39,033 nt of DNA. Origin: Pseudomonas sp. LS-2 (lineage in GTDB: Bacteria > Pseudomonadota > Gammaproteobacteria > Pseudomonadales > Pseudomonadaceae). The notes beneath the pieces were generated by a model that saw nothing but the letters and a program-made list of their open reading frames with translations, was not told the origin of the DNA and searched no databases. Below, one piece after another: positions 9,960-18,612 of the stretch (positions within the stretch are counted from its first letter, which is position 1; every line of letters begins with the position of its first letter). The translations under genes were made by a program, and so were the position numbers. Location of the stretch: NCBI RefSeq assembly GCF_003605735.1, contig NZ_QXTJ01000004.1, forward strand, positions 84,500-123,532, given 5' to 3'.

Positions 9960-10970
9960 CTAGAACCAGACCCGAACGCCAAGCACCAGACGAGTTTCGT
10001 TACTGTCTTCGCCTTCCTCCTTGGCATAGTCAGCGGTCTTTCCATAACTACGGTTCCATGTAACTCCCACGTATGGAGCGAACTGTGGACGGATCTCATA
10101 CCGTAGCCGCAGTCCAATCTCACTCTCCGACAACCCAGAACCAACGCCACGCTGGGGATCGTTTTTTCCGTAGAAATTGAATTCTGCCGTCGGTTGCAAG
10201 ATGAGCTTATTGGTCAGAAGAATGTCGTAGTCACCTTCCAGCCGTGCCGCAGTCTGGCCACCTTCACCCAGGTAGGCAGTAGCCTGAGCTTCGAAGTTAT
10301 AGAGCGCCAAGCCCTGTATGCCGAAAGCCGCCCATGTTTGAGGATCACCTGGCTTGAAGTCTTGGCGAACCCCGCCGACTAGATCCCACCAAGGGCTGAT
10401 CGAGTGACCCCACAGTGCTTGTACTTCGGCCTCCTCTGTTTTCCCATTGGTGCGCTCGCCCTCAGAACGCAACCATAGACGGTCAACGTCTCCACCTATC
10501 CAACCTTGAGCTTCCCAGTTCAACGCGCTTCCTTCATCAGCGTCCTGCCATTCCAATTTTTCGAAAATGAAATACGAGTTAAGAGCAGTGTCATGAACCT
10601 CATGACCACCAGGCGCGTTGTAAACTGCGGCTCTCTCCGCATCTGTAATAGGCGGTATGGGGGTTCGGCTTTCACTACGAGCCTGCTGCTTGGAGGGCTG
10701 CATCCCCTGCATCTGACTATGATCCATGCCCTGCATCTGGCTATGATCCATGCCCTGCATCTGGCTATGATCCATGCCCTGCATTTGGGAGTGATCCATG
10801 CCCTCCATCTGGGTGTGATCCATGCCCTTCATCTGGCTATGATCCATGTTCTGCATTTGCCCGTCTGCAGTCTGAGTGGTGTCAGCGGCTGCCGGCAGAA
10901 CAAAGCCAAGGCTGAGAGCGACCGTAGCTATAGCTGAGTAAATACGAGTGCCACCAAAATAGTTGCTCAT
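9960..10970 (-). CDS. copB: CopB outer-membrane copper resistance protein with octapeptide Met/His repeats
   Basis: Outer-membrane protein of the CopB family, 336 aa. The signal peptide ends near LPAAAD (about residue 30). Residues 42-89 are six consecutive octapeptides of form MDH(S/T)QM(K/E/Q)G, predicted Cu-binding sites. The conserved CopB domain, a beta-barrel ending in aromatic F336, follows from about residue 110. It binds copper and acts with CopA in the envelope. The gene starts 10 bp after the copA stop; a 69-bp gap separates it from copC. Confidence 0.95.
   Translation of the reverse strand: MSNYFGGTRIYSAIATVALSLGFVLPAAADTTQTADGQMQNMDHSQMKGMDHTQMEGMDHSQMQGMDHSQMQGMDHSQMQGMDHSQMQGMQPSKQQARSESRTPIPPITDAERAAVYNAPGGHEVHDTALNSYFIFEKLEWQDADEGSALNWEAQGWIGGDVDRLWLRSEGERTNGKTEEAEVQALWGHSISPWWDLVGGVRQDFKPGDPQTWAAFGIQGLALYNFEAQATAYLGEGGQTAARLEGDYDILLTNKLILQPTAEFNFYGKNDPQRGVGSGLSESEIGLRLRYEIRPQFAPYVGVTWNRSYGKTADYAKEEGEDSNETRLVLGVRVWF
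10704..10847 (-). repeat. Six tandem 24-bp units in copB
   Basis: Six in-phase 24-bp units encode the MDHxQMxG octapeptides. The central units are nearly identical in DNA, which suggests expansion and contraction by slippage or unequal recombination; the outer units have drifted. Confidence 0.9.
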
Positions 10971-10980
10971 AGTCGACCCC

Positions 10981-12852
10981 TTATTCCTCTACCCGCACTT
11001 CTCGGAACATGCCCATTTCCATGTGGTACAGAAGATGGCAGTGATAGGCCCAGCGACCTAGCGCATCGGCGGTGACTCTGTAGCTGCGCTTCGATCCTGG
11101 CGGCATGTCGATGGTGTGTTTACGAACAAGGAACTGGCCATTCTCGTCTTCAAGGTCGCTCCACATCCCATGCAAATGGATGGGGTGCGTCATCATGGTG
11201 TCATTAACAAGCACGATCCGAACTCGCTCGCCATACTTCAGCTTCACCGGCTCGGCGTCAGAAAACTTCACCCCGTTAAATGACCAAGAGAATTTCTCCA
11301 TATGTCCGGTCAAGTGCAGTTCGATAGTTCGGTTTGGCTCACGGCCATCAGGATCTTCAAACGTGCTTCTGAGATCAGAATATGTCAGCACCTTGCGACC
11401 GTTATCACGAAGGCCCATACCAGGGTCATCAAGCTTCGGTGAGGTCGACATCGCCTGCATGTCTACGAGAGGGTTATTGGCTTCTGTCTTGGGGTGCGAC
11501 TGCATCCCCATCCCACCCATCCCACCCATGCCTTCCATAGACATCTTGCTGTGATCCATTCCGTCCATGCCTTCCATGCCGGACATATCCTGCGCAGAGC
11601 CATGGTTCATCGATGTCATAGAGCCGCCGTCCATTCCCGACATGCCATCCATCGAACTGTCACCCATGCTGGCCATTTTGCTGTGATCCATTCCAGCCAT
11701 ATCGCCCATACCTTCCATCGAGCCATGATCCATACCCGCCATCCCCATGTCGGCCATGGTGACGAGAGGACGAGGGTCGAGGTCGGGTACAGGTGCGACC
11801 AAGCCTGACCGAACAGCCAAAGTACCTCGGGCATATCCCGACCGATCCATCGACTGTGCGAACAATGTGTAGGCTTCTTGGGTAGGTTCGACTATTACAT
11901 CGAACGTCTCAGCTGTGGCTATTCGGAACTCATCCACGCTGACAGGTTTTACATACTGGCCATCAGCAGCCACAACAGTCATCTTCAGTCCAGGAATACG
12001 GACGTCGAAGTAGCTCATGGCCGATCCGTTGATGAATCTCAACCTGAGTTTTTCGCCAGGTTTGAAGGTGCCCGTCCAGTTCGAATCCGGAGCGTGGCCG
12101 TTCATCAAATAGGTGTAGGTCGCGCCACTGACGTCTGCGATGTCAGTGGGGTTCATCTTCATTTCGGCCCACATCTTGCGATCAGCAACGGTGGCTGACC
12201 AACCTTTGTCAGCGACGTCATTGATGAAGTCGCTAACCGTGCGCTTGTGTGTGTTGTAGTAGTCAGCCTGTTTCTTCAGCGTTTTCATCAACGAGGCCGG
12301 ATCTTCATCCGTCCAATCGGTGAGCATCACCACGTAGTCACGGTCATACAAAAACGGCTCGGGGTCTTTGGCTTCAATTACTAACGGGCCATACACACCG
12401 ACCTGTTCTTGAAAGCCGGAATGACTGTGATACCAGTATGTTCCGTTCTGCTTGACCTTGAACTGATAGATGTAAGTTCCGTCGGGCTCAATCCCGTGAA
12501 AGCTAAGGCCGGGTACACCATCCATGTTGGCGGGCAGAATAATCCCGTGCCAGTGAATAGAGGTCATATCCTTCAGGCGGTTCTTGACTCGCAAGGTTAC
12601 CGTGTCACCCTCACGCCAGCGCAGGAGGGGCCCAGGAAGCCCACCATTGATCGTCAGCGCTGTACGGCGACTGCCAGTAATGTTTACCGGCGTTTCTCCA
12701 ATGAACAGGTCGAACTCCGTTCCTGACAGGACATTCACTTCCCCAAGGCCAGGTGCAGCCCAAACAGGACTACGCCAAAGCCCTAACCCAGCGAGAATTC
12801 CGCCTGCGGTGAGGCCTTTTACGAAGGTGCGCCGAGAGGTGTTGGAGTGCAT
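10981..12852 (-). CDS. copA: CopA multicopper oxidase (copper resistance)
   Basis: Periplasmic multicopper oxidase, 623 aa, exported by Tat: the N terminus has SRRTFVKG followed by a hydrophobic stretch ending at VWA. Copper ligands are visible as HWHG (residues 100-103), YHSHSG (141-146), HPIHLHG near the C terminus, and [12 protein letters not shown], with the T1 Cys605, His610 and an axial Met615. Residues 366-450 form an unusually long Met/Gly/His/Asp-rich insert with repeated MDHSKM and MDGM elements that probably binds many Cu ions. The start at 12852 is preferred over the ATG at 12945, because the latter would lie inside the -10 region of the promoter set by the CopR box at 12977 and would bury the Tat signal. 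First gene of copABCD. Confidence 0.95.
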   Translation of the reverse strand: MHSNTSRRTFVKGLTAGGILAGLGLWRSPVWAAPGLGEVNVLSGTEFDLFIGETPVNITGSRRTALTINGGLPGPLLRWREGDTVTLRVKNRLKDMTSIHWHGIILPANMDGVPGLSFHGIEPDGTYIYQFKVKQNGTYWYHSHSGFQEQVGVYGPLVIEAKDPEPFLYDRDYVVMLTDWTDEDPASLMKTLKKQADYYNTHKRTVSDFINDVADKGWSATVADRKMWAEMKMNPTDIADVSGATYTYLMNGHAPDSNWTGTFKPGEKLRLRFINGSAMSYFDVRIPGLKMTVVAADGQYVKPVSVDEFRIATAETFDVIVEPTQEAYTLFAQSMDRSGYARGTLAVRSGLVAPVPDLDPRPLVTMADMGMAGMDHGSMEGMGDMAGMDHSKMASMGDSSMDGMSGMDGGSMTSMNHGSAQDMSGMEGMDGMDHSKMSMEGMGGMGGMGMQSHPKTEANNPLVDMQAMSTSPKLDDPGMGLRDNGRKVLTYSDLRSTFEDPDGREPNRTIELHLTGHMEKFSWSFNGVKFSDAEPVKLKYGERVRIVLVNDTMMTHPIHLHGMWSDLEDENGQFLVRKHTIDMPPGSKRSYRVTADALGRWAYHCHLLYHMEMGMFREVRVEE

Positions 12853-12976
12853 ACCGATTCGTGTCCCGTCAGTCGGAGGGAGGCGCGCACTACTGCGCAC
12901 ATTCCAATGGTTCAATCTCTTGATCGCCTGCGCGATTTCATACATCGAAAGATGCCACAGGCCAGCAAACGAGGTA

Positions 12977-12991
12977 ATTACATTTCCGTAA
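12977..12991 (-). promoter_or_regulatory. CopR box of the copABCD promoter
   Basis: TTACGGAAATGTAAT on the minus strand, the best match to the Pseudomonas cop box. A possible -10 (TATGAA) follows about 30 bp downstream, near 12942, giving a leader of roughly 80 nt before copA. The box sits between the PtrA-like stop codon (13002) and copA. Confidence 0.8.
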
Positions 12992-13001
12992 GCTGGGCGA
13001 C

Positions 13002-13211
13002 TCAGCAGTGCTGGTTTGGCTTTTCAACCACAGGTTTTTCCTGCGCAACGTCCCCCTTCGGCTGTGTTCCCGAACTCGTGGTGACCGTGGACATCGCCAT
13101 CTCGCGGGCTCGCTCCATGCGCTCAGCTGCGCGGTCGCCACCGCCCTCAGCAAACGCCAGCGACGATATAGCCAAACTGAATGTAAGAATCAGAACATTG
13201 GTTGCTTTCAT
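13002..13211 (-). CDS. PtrA-like small exported protein
   Basis: 69-aa protein with a Sec signal peptide ending at LAFA, followed by EGGGDRAAERMERAREMAM, the conserved N-terminal element of the PtrA family of Pseudomonas. PtrA of P. aeruginosa is a copper-inducible, CopRS-dependent small protein first described as a type III secretion repressor and linked to copper tolerance. The C terminus ends in NQHC, a possible metal-binding pair. The start at 13211 is supported by GAGGAG 7 bp upstream; the ATG at 13226 overlaps that site. It lies directly upstream of copABCD on the same strand. Confidence 0.75.
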   Translation of the reverse strand: MKATNVLILTFSLAISSLAFAEGGGDRAAERMERAREMAMSTVTTSSGTQPKGDVAQEKPVVEKPNQHC

Positions 13212-13315
13212 GGCGCATCTCCTCAACAGAATTAGCTCTCAGGTAGTCCAGAGAGGTTGAGCATCGGCTCAGTGAGGAGGATGGGGGCGTGCACCTGTCA
13301 GCAGGCTTAGCCTGC

Positions 13316-13331
13316 GATTACAACTTTGACA
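13316..13331 (-). promoter_or_regulatory. Degenerate CopR box upstream of the PtrA-like gene
   Basis: TGTCAAAGTTGTAATC on the minus strand. The TGTAATC half matches the copA box; the left half is degenerate, as it is in the box at 7858. It stands about 105 bp upstream of the PtrA-like ATG. Confidence 0.45.
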
Positions 13332-13518
13332 GCGGCGTTGGCCGGGACTGATCAACATTACGGGAGCGCCAAAGGTGGCTTAGATCGCCGACGATCTACT
13401 CCAGCCGTCCACCTGCTCCACGCATTGCCTGCGCCTGCATGGAGAGCTGAATCTCCAGATTTATGGCAGAGAGTGACCCGTTTGATGAGGCAAGCTGAAT
13501 AGCGAAGGTTCGCCTACC

Positions 13519-13533
13519 TTACAAAACTGTAAT
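13519..13533 (+). promoter_or_regulatory. CopR box upstream of copper-storage gene copy 1
   Basis: TTACAAAACTGTAAT, 100 bp upstream of the ATG. The homologous position upstream of the inverted copy has TTACAGATCTGTAAT at 21429-21443, and the sequence after both boxes is also conserved (TTTCTCGAAACCTG). Confidence 0.7.
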
Positions 13534-13632
13534 TTTTTTCTCGAAACCTGGCCAATCGGCTTGGGTCGGACTGAGTGTACCTCCAAGAAAAGTACATCAA
13601 CTGAATCGACCGTCGACCTCGGAGAATTGGTT

Positions 13633-13959
13633 ATGAACAGTAGCTATGAAGATTGCATTTCAGAATGCCTACGCTGCGCATTTGCCTGTGAAACTTGCGC
13701 GTCAGCCTGTCTGGAAGAGCAGGACGTTAAGATGATGGCGAACTGCATAAAGCTCGATAGGGATTGTGCAGATATCTGTAGGCTCGCAGCGACCCTGATG
13801 GCACGGGGAAGCCCCTTCGCGAATGAGATTTGTATGCTTTGCGCAAAGATTTGTAGGGCATGCGGTCAGGAGTGCGGCACTCATGAAGCAGAACATTGCC
13901 AGAATTGCTCCAAAGCGTGTTTAGCTTGCGCACAAGCATGCGAATCAATGGCTGCTTGA
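13633..13959 (+). CDS. Cytosolic four-helix-bundle copper-storage protein (Csp type), copy 1
   Basis: 108-aa protein with 19 cysteines and no signal peptide. The Cys spacing (CxxxC and CxxC on successive helices, for instance ECLRCAFACETCASAC and CxxCSKACLACAQAC) is that of the four-helix-bundle copper-storage proteins, which line the bundle core with thiolates to bind many Cu(I) ions. A cytosolic (Csp3-like) store is inferred from the lack of a signal. The start at 13633 has GGAGA 7 bp upstream, conserved in copy 2; the longer frame from 13561 is promoter leader. Divergent from the PtrA-like and copABCD genes. Confidence 0.92.
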   Translation: MNSSYEDCISECLRCAFACETCASACLEEQDVKMMANCIKLDRDCADICRLAATLMARGSPFANEICMLCAKICRACGQECGTHEAEHCQNCSKACLACAQACESMAA

Positions 13960-14029
13960 GCTTCCCTTCGACCAAAGAAGTTATCGACCTGGTGGTCAAC
14001 CATTGAATGATTGGGTGGCCTCCAGGTTG

Positions 14030-14053
14030 AAAAAAACCGACACGGCGTTTTTT
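14030..14053 (+). terminator. Candidate terminator after copper-storage gene copy 1
   Basis: A-tract, short GC stem CCG-ACA-CGG, then a T6 tract about 75 bp after the stop codon. Short stem but A/T flanks can pair; moderate support. Confidence 0.45.
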
Positions 14054-14163
14054 GGGGCATCCAAATCATTGCATGCTCCAACCCCACTACAAGAAAGCGC
14101 GGAAGAATCGAATATTAGCTCCGAAAAATGTACTGTTAACACTTTCCATCATGGACGACCGAT

Positions 14164-14716
14164 ATGGCTTTAAAGATCCGCACGGCGGTGACAGCAGATG
14201 CAGAAGTCATCCAGCGCATTTATGCCCCCATAGTTTCGAACACGGCGATCTCATTTAAAGAGATCCCGCCGAGTGTTGATGAAATTGCTCAGCGGATAGC
14301 GACGACACGTCAAACATATCCCTACCTTGTGGCTGAAGAATGTGGTGAGATCAAGGGATATGCATACGCAAGCCAGCATCGTGCACGTGCAGCCTACCGA
14401 TGGGCTGTTGACGTGACGGTGTACATAGCTGAATCAGCTCGCCGTCAGGGTGTTGGGCCGCAAACTCTACGAGGCTCTGCTTCCAATTCTTGAGAAACAG
14501 CGGTTTCGGGCCGCTTACGCTGGAATCGCGCAGCCCAATGAAGGGAGTGTGGGTCTGCACGAGTCGCTAGGATTCGTACATATTGGGACGTATCCAGAGG
14601 TGGGCTTCAAGCTTGGAAAGTGGCACGACGTCGGTTACTGGAGGCTTGGGCTGTGCCAGGCAACCCCTCCGTTGGAACCCATTCTTTTCCCCAAGCTTGA
14701 GGTTGCATCGCAGTAG
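14164..14716 (+). pseudogene. Frameshifted ArsN1-type (family B-like) arsinothricin/phosphinothricin N-acetyltransferase
   Basis: GNAT acetyltransferase of the PAT/ArsN1 group, split over two frames. The first frame (14164 to about 14457) carries IYAPIV...TAISFKE, YAYASQHRARAAYRWAVDVTVYI and the acetyl-CoA motif RRQGVG; the second frame continues at once with GRKLYEALL and the C-terminal half, including LHESLGFVHIG and KWHDVGYW. Deleting one G from GGG at 14455-14457 restores a single frame of about 183 codons. The first frame instead runs on for a dozen wrong residues to a stop at 14493. It would have acetylated the amino group of arsinothricin or phosphinothricin. It may be a true loss or a sequencing error. 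Confidence 0.85.
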
Positions 14717-14814
14717 GTTCACTCGCTGTGCGTTGTGACTATCAGACTTCGGCAGGGAGGTGGCCTTGTAGATGCTTGAGCACAGCTCGGGCGAGGGTCA
14801 TCCTGTGGAAGTGA

Positions 14815-14997
14815 CTAACCTTGCGCTTTTTTCAGCCCTTTCAATCGCACGTTCGCTCTTTGCACAGCTGCCATTTTTTCAGGCCGCTTCATGCGTTTCC
14901 ACTTTCTGATGTCTTCCTTGCTGCGCCCGCAACTCACACAGAGATCACCACTCAGCTGGCAAGTCGAGATACAGGGATTTTCGATTTCCTTAGCCAT
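14815..14997 (-). CDS. DUF1289 small protein
   Basis: 60-aa protein beginning MAKEIENPCISTCQL with further cysteines in DLCVSCGRS, i.e. the C-x3-C...C-x2-C signature of DUF1289, followed by a basic region IRKWKRMKRPEK. The function is unknown; the cysteines may bind zinc or iron. The start at 14997 is chosen for the AGGGGA 6 bp upstream; the frame from 15069 overlaps the neighbour. It follows the 120-aa gene by 11 bp and probably shares its transcript. Confidence 0.8.
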   Translation of the reverse strand: MAKEIENPCISTCQLSGDLCVSCGRSKEDIRKWKRMKRPEKMAAVQRANVRLKGLKKAQG

Positions 14998-15008
14998 TGT
15001 CAGTCCCC

Positions 15009-15371
15009 TTAGGTCGCGCCTGATTGAGCAAGACGATTTTTCCAGTTGCCACCATGTGTGCGCTGGCACTCCTCCTCAGAGTCGAAGCAGACATTGCGCC
15101 CTGAAAGGTTCAGATCGATGTCGGCCTCGTTCAACGCGATGGAGGTCAACTCAACAATGCGCGGCTTCGCGTTAGCCTGGGCGAGCTTCTTGTCAGCCAG
15201 TGTTTCGAACACCCAGACTACCTTGAGGGTTTCACTCAACGCGTTCAGGTCGGCGGTATGGGTGAGCCACGTAAATCCTTTGATTTCCCCTTTTGCTGTT
15301 TCGCACGCTTCGGTGAGGGTGGTAATTAATCGACGCTCGATACGCGCAAGCTCACGTTTCCCTAGTGACAT
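15009..15371 (-). CDS. Hypothetical protein of 120 aa
   Basis: Not recognised. Basic N terminus (MSLGKRELARIERRL), mixed alpha/beta-looking sequence with no signal peptide or membrane segment, and a C-terminal segment NVCFDSEEECQRTHGGNWK. A well-placed AGGA precedes the ATG. Upstream partner of the DUF1289 gene; these two may be housekeeping-type genes carried inside the island. Confidence 0.65.
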   Translation of the reverse strand: MSLGKRELARIERRLITTLTEACETAKGEIKGFTWLTHTADLNALSETLKVVWVFETLADKKLAQANAKPRIVELTSIALNEADIDLNLSGRNVCFDSEEECQRTHGGNWKNRLAQSGAT

Positions 15372-15410
15372 TGGGAGTTCCTATGAAGTTGGGATTAGAG
15401 AGTCGGGGAA

Positions 15411-16340
15411 TTAAACCAATCGAAACTCGACCGTAAGGTGGCTGACTTCGTGGACAGGCTTGAGTCGTTCACGAATGTTTTCAGCGTTCACAGTGGATTC
15501 GCCGAGGACGCTGACAATAGCCGCATGGGCTTCTGGCCCGACCCGCCAGACATGCAGATCTGTAATGGTCGCATCACCCGGCTTCTCAACCAGCTCTCGA
15601 ATTTCCTCTGCAACGTGCTCATCAGTTTGATCCAGCAGTACAGCAGAGGTGACGCCCATCAAACTCCATGCCCAACGCGCAATAACCATGGCACCCACAA
15701 TGCCCATTACCGGATCCAGCCACACCCATCCGAGATACCGGCCAGCGAGCAGTGCAGCAATTGCCAGGACGGAGGTCAGAGCGTCCGCTATCACATGGAC
15801 ATAAGCTGATTTCAAGTTGTTATCGCCATGCCCATGCCCATGCCCATGCCCATGATGATCATCGTGCCCATGACTGTGACCGTGGCCAAGCAGAAGCGCG
15901 CTCACAATGTTTACGATCAAACCCACTATCGCAATGAGCGTAGCGGTTCCGAATTGAACCTCCGTCGGCTGCAAAAGGCGCATGACCGACTCTACGGCGA
16001 TTACCAAGGACACCATGCCAAGGATGAGCGCCGATGCAAATCCACCCAGGTCTCCAACCTTGCCCGTACCGAAGCTATAACGACTGCTGGAGGCGTGGCG
16101 TTTCGCGTAACTGTAGGCAGCTGCGGCGATGCCCAAAGCGCCTGCATGGGTTGCCATGTGAAAGCCGTCGGCAAGTAAAGCCATCGAGCCAGTGATATAG
16201 CCGGCGACGATTTCGCCGACCATCATCACCACCGTTAGCGCCACAACCCAGAGCGTCCGTTTGGCATTTTCTTCGTGTGCTGACCCAAGAAACACGTGGT
16301 CATGTACGTGGTTAATCTCGATGCTATGGCTGCCGCTCAT
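15411..16340 (-). CDS. dmeF: DmeF-type cation diffusion facilitator (Co/Ni efflux)
   Basis: Inner-membrane CDF antiporter, 309 aa. The N-terminal HVFLGSAHEENAKRT segment and the long His/Gly loop between TM4 and TM5 (residues 152-172, about 11 His) are characteristic of DmeF, which exports Co(II) and Ni(II). TM2 holds ADGFHMATH and TM5 HVIADALTS, the transport-site region. The start at 16340 is chosen because longer frames run into dmeR and an AGG lies 10 bp upstream. It follows dmeR by 19 bp, matching known dmeRF operons. Confidence 0.88.
   Translation of the reverse strand: MSGSHSIEINHVHDHVFLGSAHEENAKRTLWVVALTVVMMVGEIVAGYITGSMALLADGFHMATHAGALGIAAAAYSYAKRHASSSRYSFGTGKVGDLGGFASALILGMVSLVIAVESVMRLLQPTEVQFGTATLIAIVGLIVNIVSALLLGHGHSHGHDDHHGHGHGHGHGDNNLKSAYVHVIADALTSVLAIAALLAGRYLGWVWLDPVMGIVGAMVIARWAWSLMGVTSAVLLDQTDEHVAEEIRELVEKPGDATITDLHVWRVGPEAHAAIVSVLGESTVNAENIRERLKPVHEVSHLTVEFRLV
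15827..15854 (-). repeat. Hexanucleotide repeat encoding the DmeF His/Gly loop
   Basis: Nearly five CATGCC units (minus strand GGCATG) in phase with the reading frame, encoding alternating Gly-His. A slippage-prone coding repeat, not a CRISPR or regulatory repeat. Confidence 0.8.
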
Positions 16341-16359
16341 GAATATGTACCTGGATTCT

Positions 16360-16635
16360 TCATTTCGAATAGCGGCGAATGGCTTCAAGCAGCTCTTCGA
16401 CACCCTTGTTGCGCTCTTCATCGCTGAGCGACGGGCTAGCGACATGCTCTCTAGCGTGATCCTCAATAATTTCGTCCATCAATCCGTTAATAGCTCCGCG
16501 TGTGGCAGCCACGAGATGCAGTGTTTTCGCGCAATCGAGATCTGATTCCAGCGCACGTTCAACTGCTTGGATTTGCCCTGCGATGCGTTTCACGCGCTTA
16601 AGAAGATCGTCTTTGTTTGAAGCAATATGGCCCAT
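16360..16635 (-). CDS. dmeR: DmeR metal-sensing repressor (CsoR/RcnR family)
   Basis: 91-aa all-helical repressor. It carries exactly the RcnR Ni/Co ligand set: H3, C35, H60 and H64 (MGHIAS, SDLDCAK, IIEDHAREH). The Cu-sensing CsoR ligand pattern differs, so Co/Ni sensing is inferred. Derepression by metal would allow dmeF expression. A G-tract operator lies just upstream at 16669-16692. Confidence 0.9.
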   Translation of the reverse strand: MGHIASNKDDLLKRVKRIAGQIQAVERALESDLDCAKTLHLVAATRGAINGLMDEIIEDHAREHVASPSLSDEERNKGVEELLEAIRRYSK

Positions 16636-16668
16636 GGAATAGCCCCCTCACCTTTGCATATTTGCATC

Positions 16669-16692
16669 ATAGGTATACCCCCTACCCCTATG
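16669..16692 (-). promoter_or_regulatory. Putative DmeR operator (G-tract with AT flanks)
   Basis: On the minus strand: ATAGGGGTAGGGGGTATACC, two G-runs flanked by AT-rich bases, the operator style used by RcnR-type repressors. It is 34-57 bp upstream of dmeR. The rest of 16636-16921 shows no gene. Confidence 0.6.
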
Positions 16693-16921
16693 CAAGCACG
16701 ATTTTACGGAAAGGTCATAAACAGTTCTTTGCTGAAACTGAGGCTTCAAAACCGAGGAAGGGCGGAACGAGATGACCAGGACTCTGCTGTTGGTCACTCT
16801 CGTCCGTCTTAGTGATAGGTGCGGGGGTCAAGTCAGATGCAGTCGTTGGTCAGATCGAATGCAAGAAGGGTGGCCAAACGGAGTGGGATTTACCGCTCCA
16901 AGCCATGTGCTTCAGATAGGC

Positions 16922-17344
16922 TCAAACCCTGCGGCCATTCTCATCAATGACTACTTGGCCGTCCTCTTTGACGAAACTCCCACGCTGCTCTTGCGGTAAC
17001 AAATCGAGCACAGCTTCTGACGGACGACACAAACGCGTCCCCAAAGGCGTCACAACGATGGGGCGATTGATCAGGATAGGGTGAGCCATCATGGCATCGA
17101 TGAGCTGTTCGTTCGTCAGTGATGCATCGCCCAATCCCAGATCTTCGTACGGAGTGCCTTTGATACGCAAAAGAGCCCGCACCCCGATACCCATATCCTC
17201 AATGAGTCTGACAAGTGTGGCGCGATCAGGCGGGTTCTTCAGGTACTCGATAACCGTCGGTTCTTCCCCGCTGTTACGGATCAACTCCAAGGTGTTGCGA
17301 GAGGTGCCGCATTCGGGGTTGTGGTAGATCGTGATCTGGCTCAT
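16922..17344 (-). CDS. arsC: Arsenate reductase ArsC, glutaredoxin-coupled type
   Basis: 140-aa ArsC of the Spx/ArsC thioredoxin fold that reduces arsenate to arsenite using glutathione and glutaredoxin. The catalytic cysteine is C12 in HNPECGTSRNT; conserved arginines lie in ALLRIKGTPY, LINRPIVVTP and GTRLCRPSE. Last gene of the ars operon, 20 bp after arsH. Confidence 0.94.
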   Translation of the reverse strand: MSQITIYHNPECGTSRNTLELIRNSGEEPTVIEYLKNPPDRATLVRLIEDMGIGVRALLRIKGTPYEDLGLGDASLTNEQLIDAMMAHPILINRPIVVTPLGTRLCRPSEAVLDLLPQEQRGSFVKEDGQVVIDENGRRV

Positions 17345-17364
17345 ATCGCTTCCTCGTACTGACG

Positions 17365-18078
17365 TTAGATGGAGCGCTGGTTGACGCGTTTGGAAAGCTC
17401 CTCGGCGGACTCTTTACGCTCGGAGTACCGATCAACCAAATAATCCTGGCGATCCCGCAAGAGCAGCGTGAACTTCATCAACTCCTCCATCACGTCCACC
17501 AGTCGGTCGTAATACGAGGACGGTTTCATACGACCTGCCTCGTCGAACTCGGTGAACGCCTTGGCCACCGAAGATTGGTTTGGGATGGTGAACATCCGCA
17601 TCCATCGACCCAGTACGCGCAGCTGATTGACCACGTTGAAAGACTGCGAGCCTCCGCAGACCTGCATTACCGCAAGGGTTTTCCCTTGCGTAGGTCGTAC
17701 AGCTCCCATTGCTAGCGGCACCCAGTCGATTTGCGCCTTGAACACGGCGCTCATCGAGCCGTGCCGCTCAGGGGAACACCACACTTGTCCCTCTGACCAC
17801 TGCATTAGCTCACGCAGCTCGGCCACTTTAGGGTCGGTGTCGGGAGCATCATCCGGTAGCGGCAGACCTGAGGGATCGAAGATCCTGGTTTCGGCGCCAA
17901 ACTGCTCCAGAAGACGTGCGGCCTCCTGTGTGACCAATCGGCTGAAAGAGCGCTCTCGTGTCGAGCCGTACAGGAGGAGGATTCGAGGTTTGTGGATCGA
18001 CAGGGACGCCGGGGTCAGTTGCTCCAACGACGGGATATCGATCAGCTCGGCGTGTACGTTCGGCAATGTGTCTTGCAT
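17365..18078 (-). CDS. arsH: ArsH NADPH-dependent FMN reductase (organoarsenical oxidase)
   Basis: 237-aa flavodoxin-like oxidoreductase. ArsH oxidises trivalent methylated and aromatic arsenicals to less toxic pentavalent forms. The FMN phosphate loop [11 protein letters not shown], the [11 protein letters not shown] segment and the long C-terminal helix typical of ArsH are present. The start at 18078 is chosen for GGGAG just upstream; the ORF extends to 18129 without support. It lies 47 bp after arsC (LMW-type) and before the Grx-type arsC. Confidence 0.94.
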   Translation of the reverse strand: MQDTLPNVHAELIDIPSLEQLTPASLSIHKPRILLLYGSTRERSFSRLVTQEAARLLEQFGAETRIFDPSGLPLPDDAPDTDPKVAELRELMQWSEGQVWCSPERHGSMSAVFKAQIDWVPLAMGAVRPTQGKTLAVMQVCGGSQSFNVVNQLRVLGRWMRMFTIPNQSSVAKAFTEFDEAGRMKPSSYYDRLVDVMEELMKFTLLLRDRQDYLVDRYSERKESAEELSKRVNQRSI

Positions 18079-18125
18079 ATAAACTCCCACGGCGGCGCCC
18101 AGCGGGGCGCTACCTCGGTTGATCC

Positions 18126-18596
18126 TCAAAGCGAACCGATGCGGTTCAGTTCGGCTTTGAGCTGGTCAGTACTCATGGTCTTCAGCGGCAGGGCAAGAAA
18201 TGCACTGACACGCTCGCGAATCTTGGCGAGCGTGGATTCAAACGCGCCTGTCATCTCGGCTTCCGATCCGGTGGCCTCGGACGGGTCGGCCAGGCCCCAG
18301 TGCGCCTTCAAGGCTGGCCCTAAGAAGATAGGGCACGCTTCACCCGCAGCCCGGTCACAGACGGTGATCACAATGTCTGGAGGCGAGTCTTCAAAAGCCT
18401 CCGAAGCTTTGCTGCTCAAGCCCGCCGTCGAAATACCTGCCGCCTCCAGCGTCTGTAATGCCCGTTGATTCACCCGGCCGCTGGGAAAACTTCCAGAGCT
18501 GATAGCCTCTACTCCTTCAGGCGCCAGGTGGTTGAAGAGTGCCTCGGACAGAATGCTGCGGCAGCTGTTGTGGGTACACATGAATAAGACTTTCAT
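18126..18596 (-). CDS. arsC: Arsenate reductase ArsC, LMW phosphatase-like thioredoxin-coupled type
   Basis: 156-aa ArsC of the low-molecular-weight tyrosine phosphatase fold. The P-loop is CTHNSCRS (C7 to R13); the second and third redox cysteines are C80 (VITVCDR) and C88 (GEACPIF), the spacing of thioredoxin-linked ArsC. The start at 18596 follows AGGAA; the ORF extends upstream into arsB without need. Starts 16 bp after arsB. Confidence 0.92.
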   Translation of the reverse strand: MKVLFMCTHNSCRSILSEALFNHLAPEGVEAISSGSFPSGRVNQRALQTLEAAGISTAGLSSKASEAFEDSPPDIVITVCDRAAGEACPIFLGPALKAHWGLADPSEATGSEAEMTGAFESTLAKIRERVSAFLALPLKTMSTDQLKAELNRIGSL

Positions 18597-18612
18597 CAGA
18601 CGATTCCTTGAT

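Larger units (their letters stand above)
13227..13632. other. 406-bp regulatory gap between ptrA-like and csp copy 1
   Basis: No gene is seen. It holds a perfect hairpin GCAGGC-TTA-GCCTGC at 13301-13315, a degenerate CopR box at 13316-13331 facing the PtrA-like gene, and a good CopR box at 13519-13533 facing the copper-storage gene. Confidence 0.6.

Noticed and set aside
11494..11808. Plus-strand His-rich frame opposite copA
   Set aside because: Shadow of the Met/His/Gly-rich codons of copA on the other strand.
12852..12945. 31-residue N-terminal extension of CopA
   Set aside because: Its ATG would lie in the predicted -10 region and would place the Tat signal internally.
15821..15860. Short tandem CATGCC repeats, possible CRISPR-like or regulatory array
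   Set aside because: Units of 6 bp without spacers, in phase with dmeF and encoding its His/Gly loop.
16878..16898. Hairpin GGAGTGG/CCGCTCC as ars operon terminator
   Set aside because: Needs a G-T wobble and has no T-run on the minus strand.
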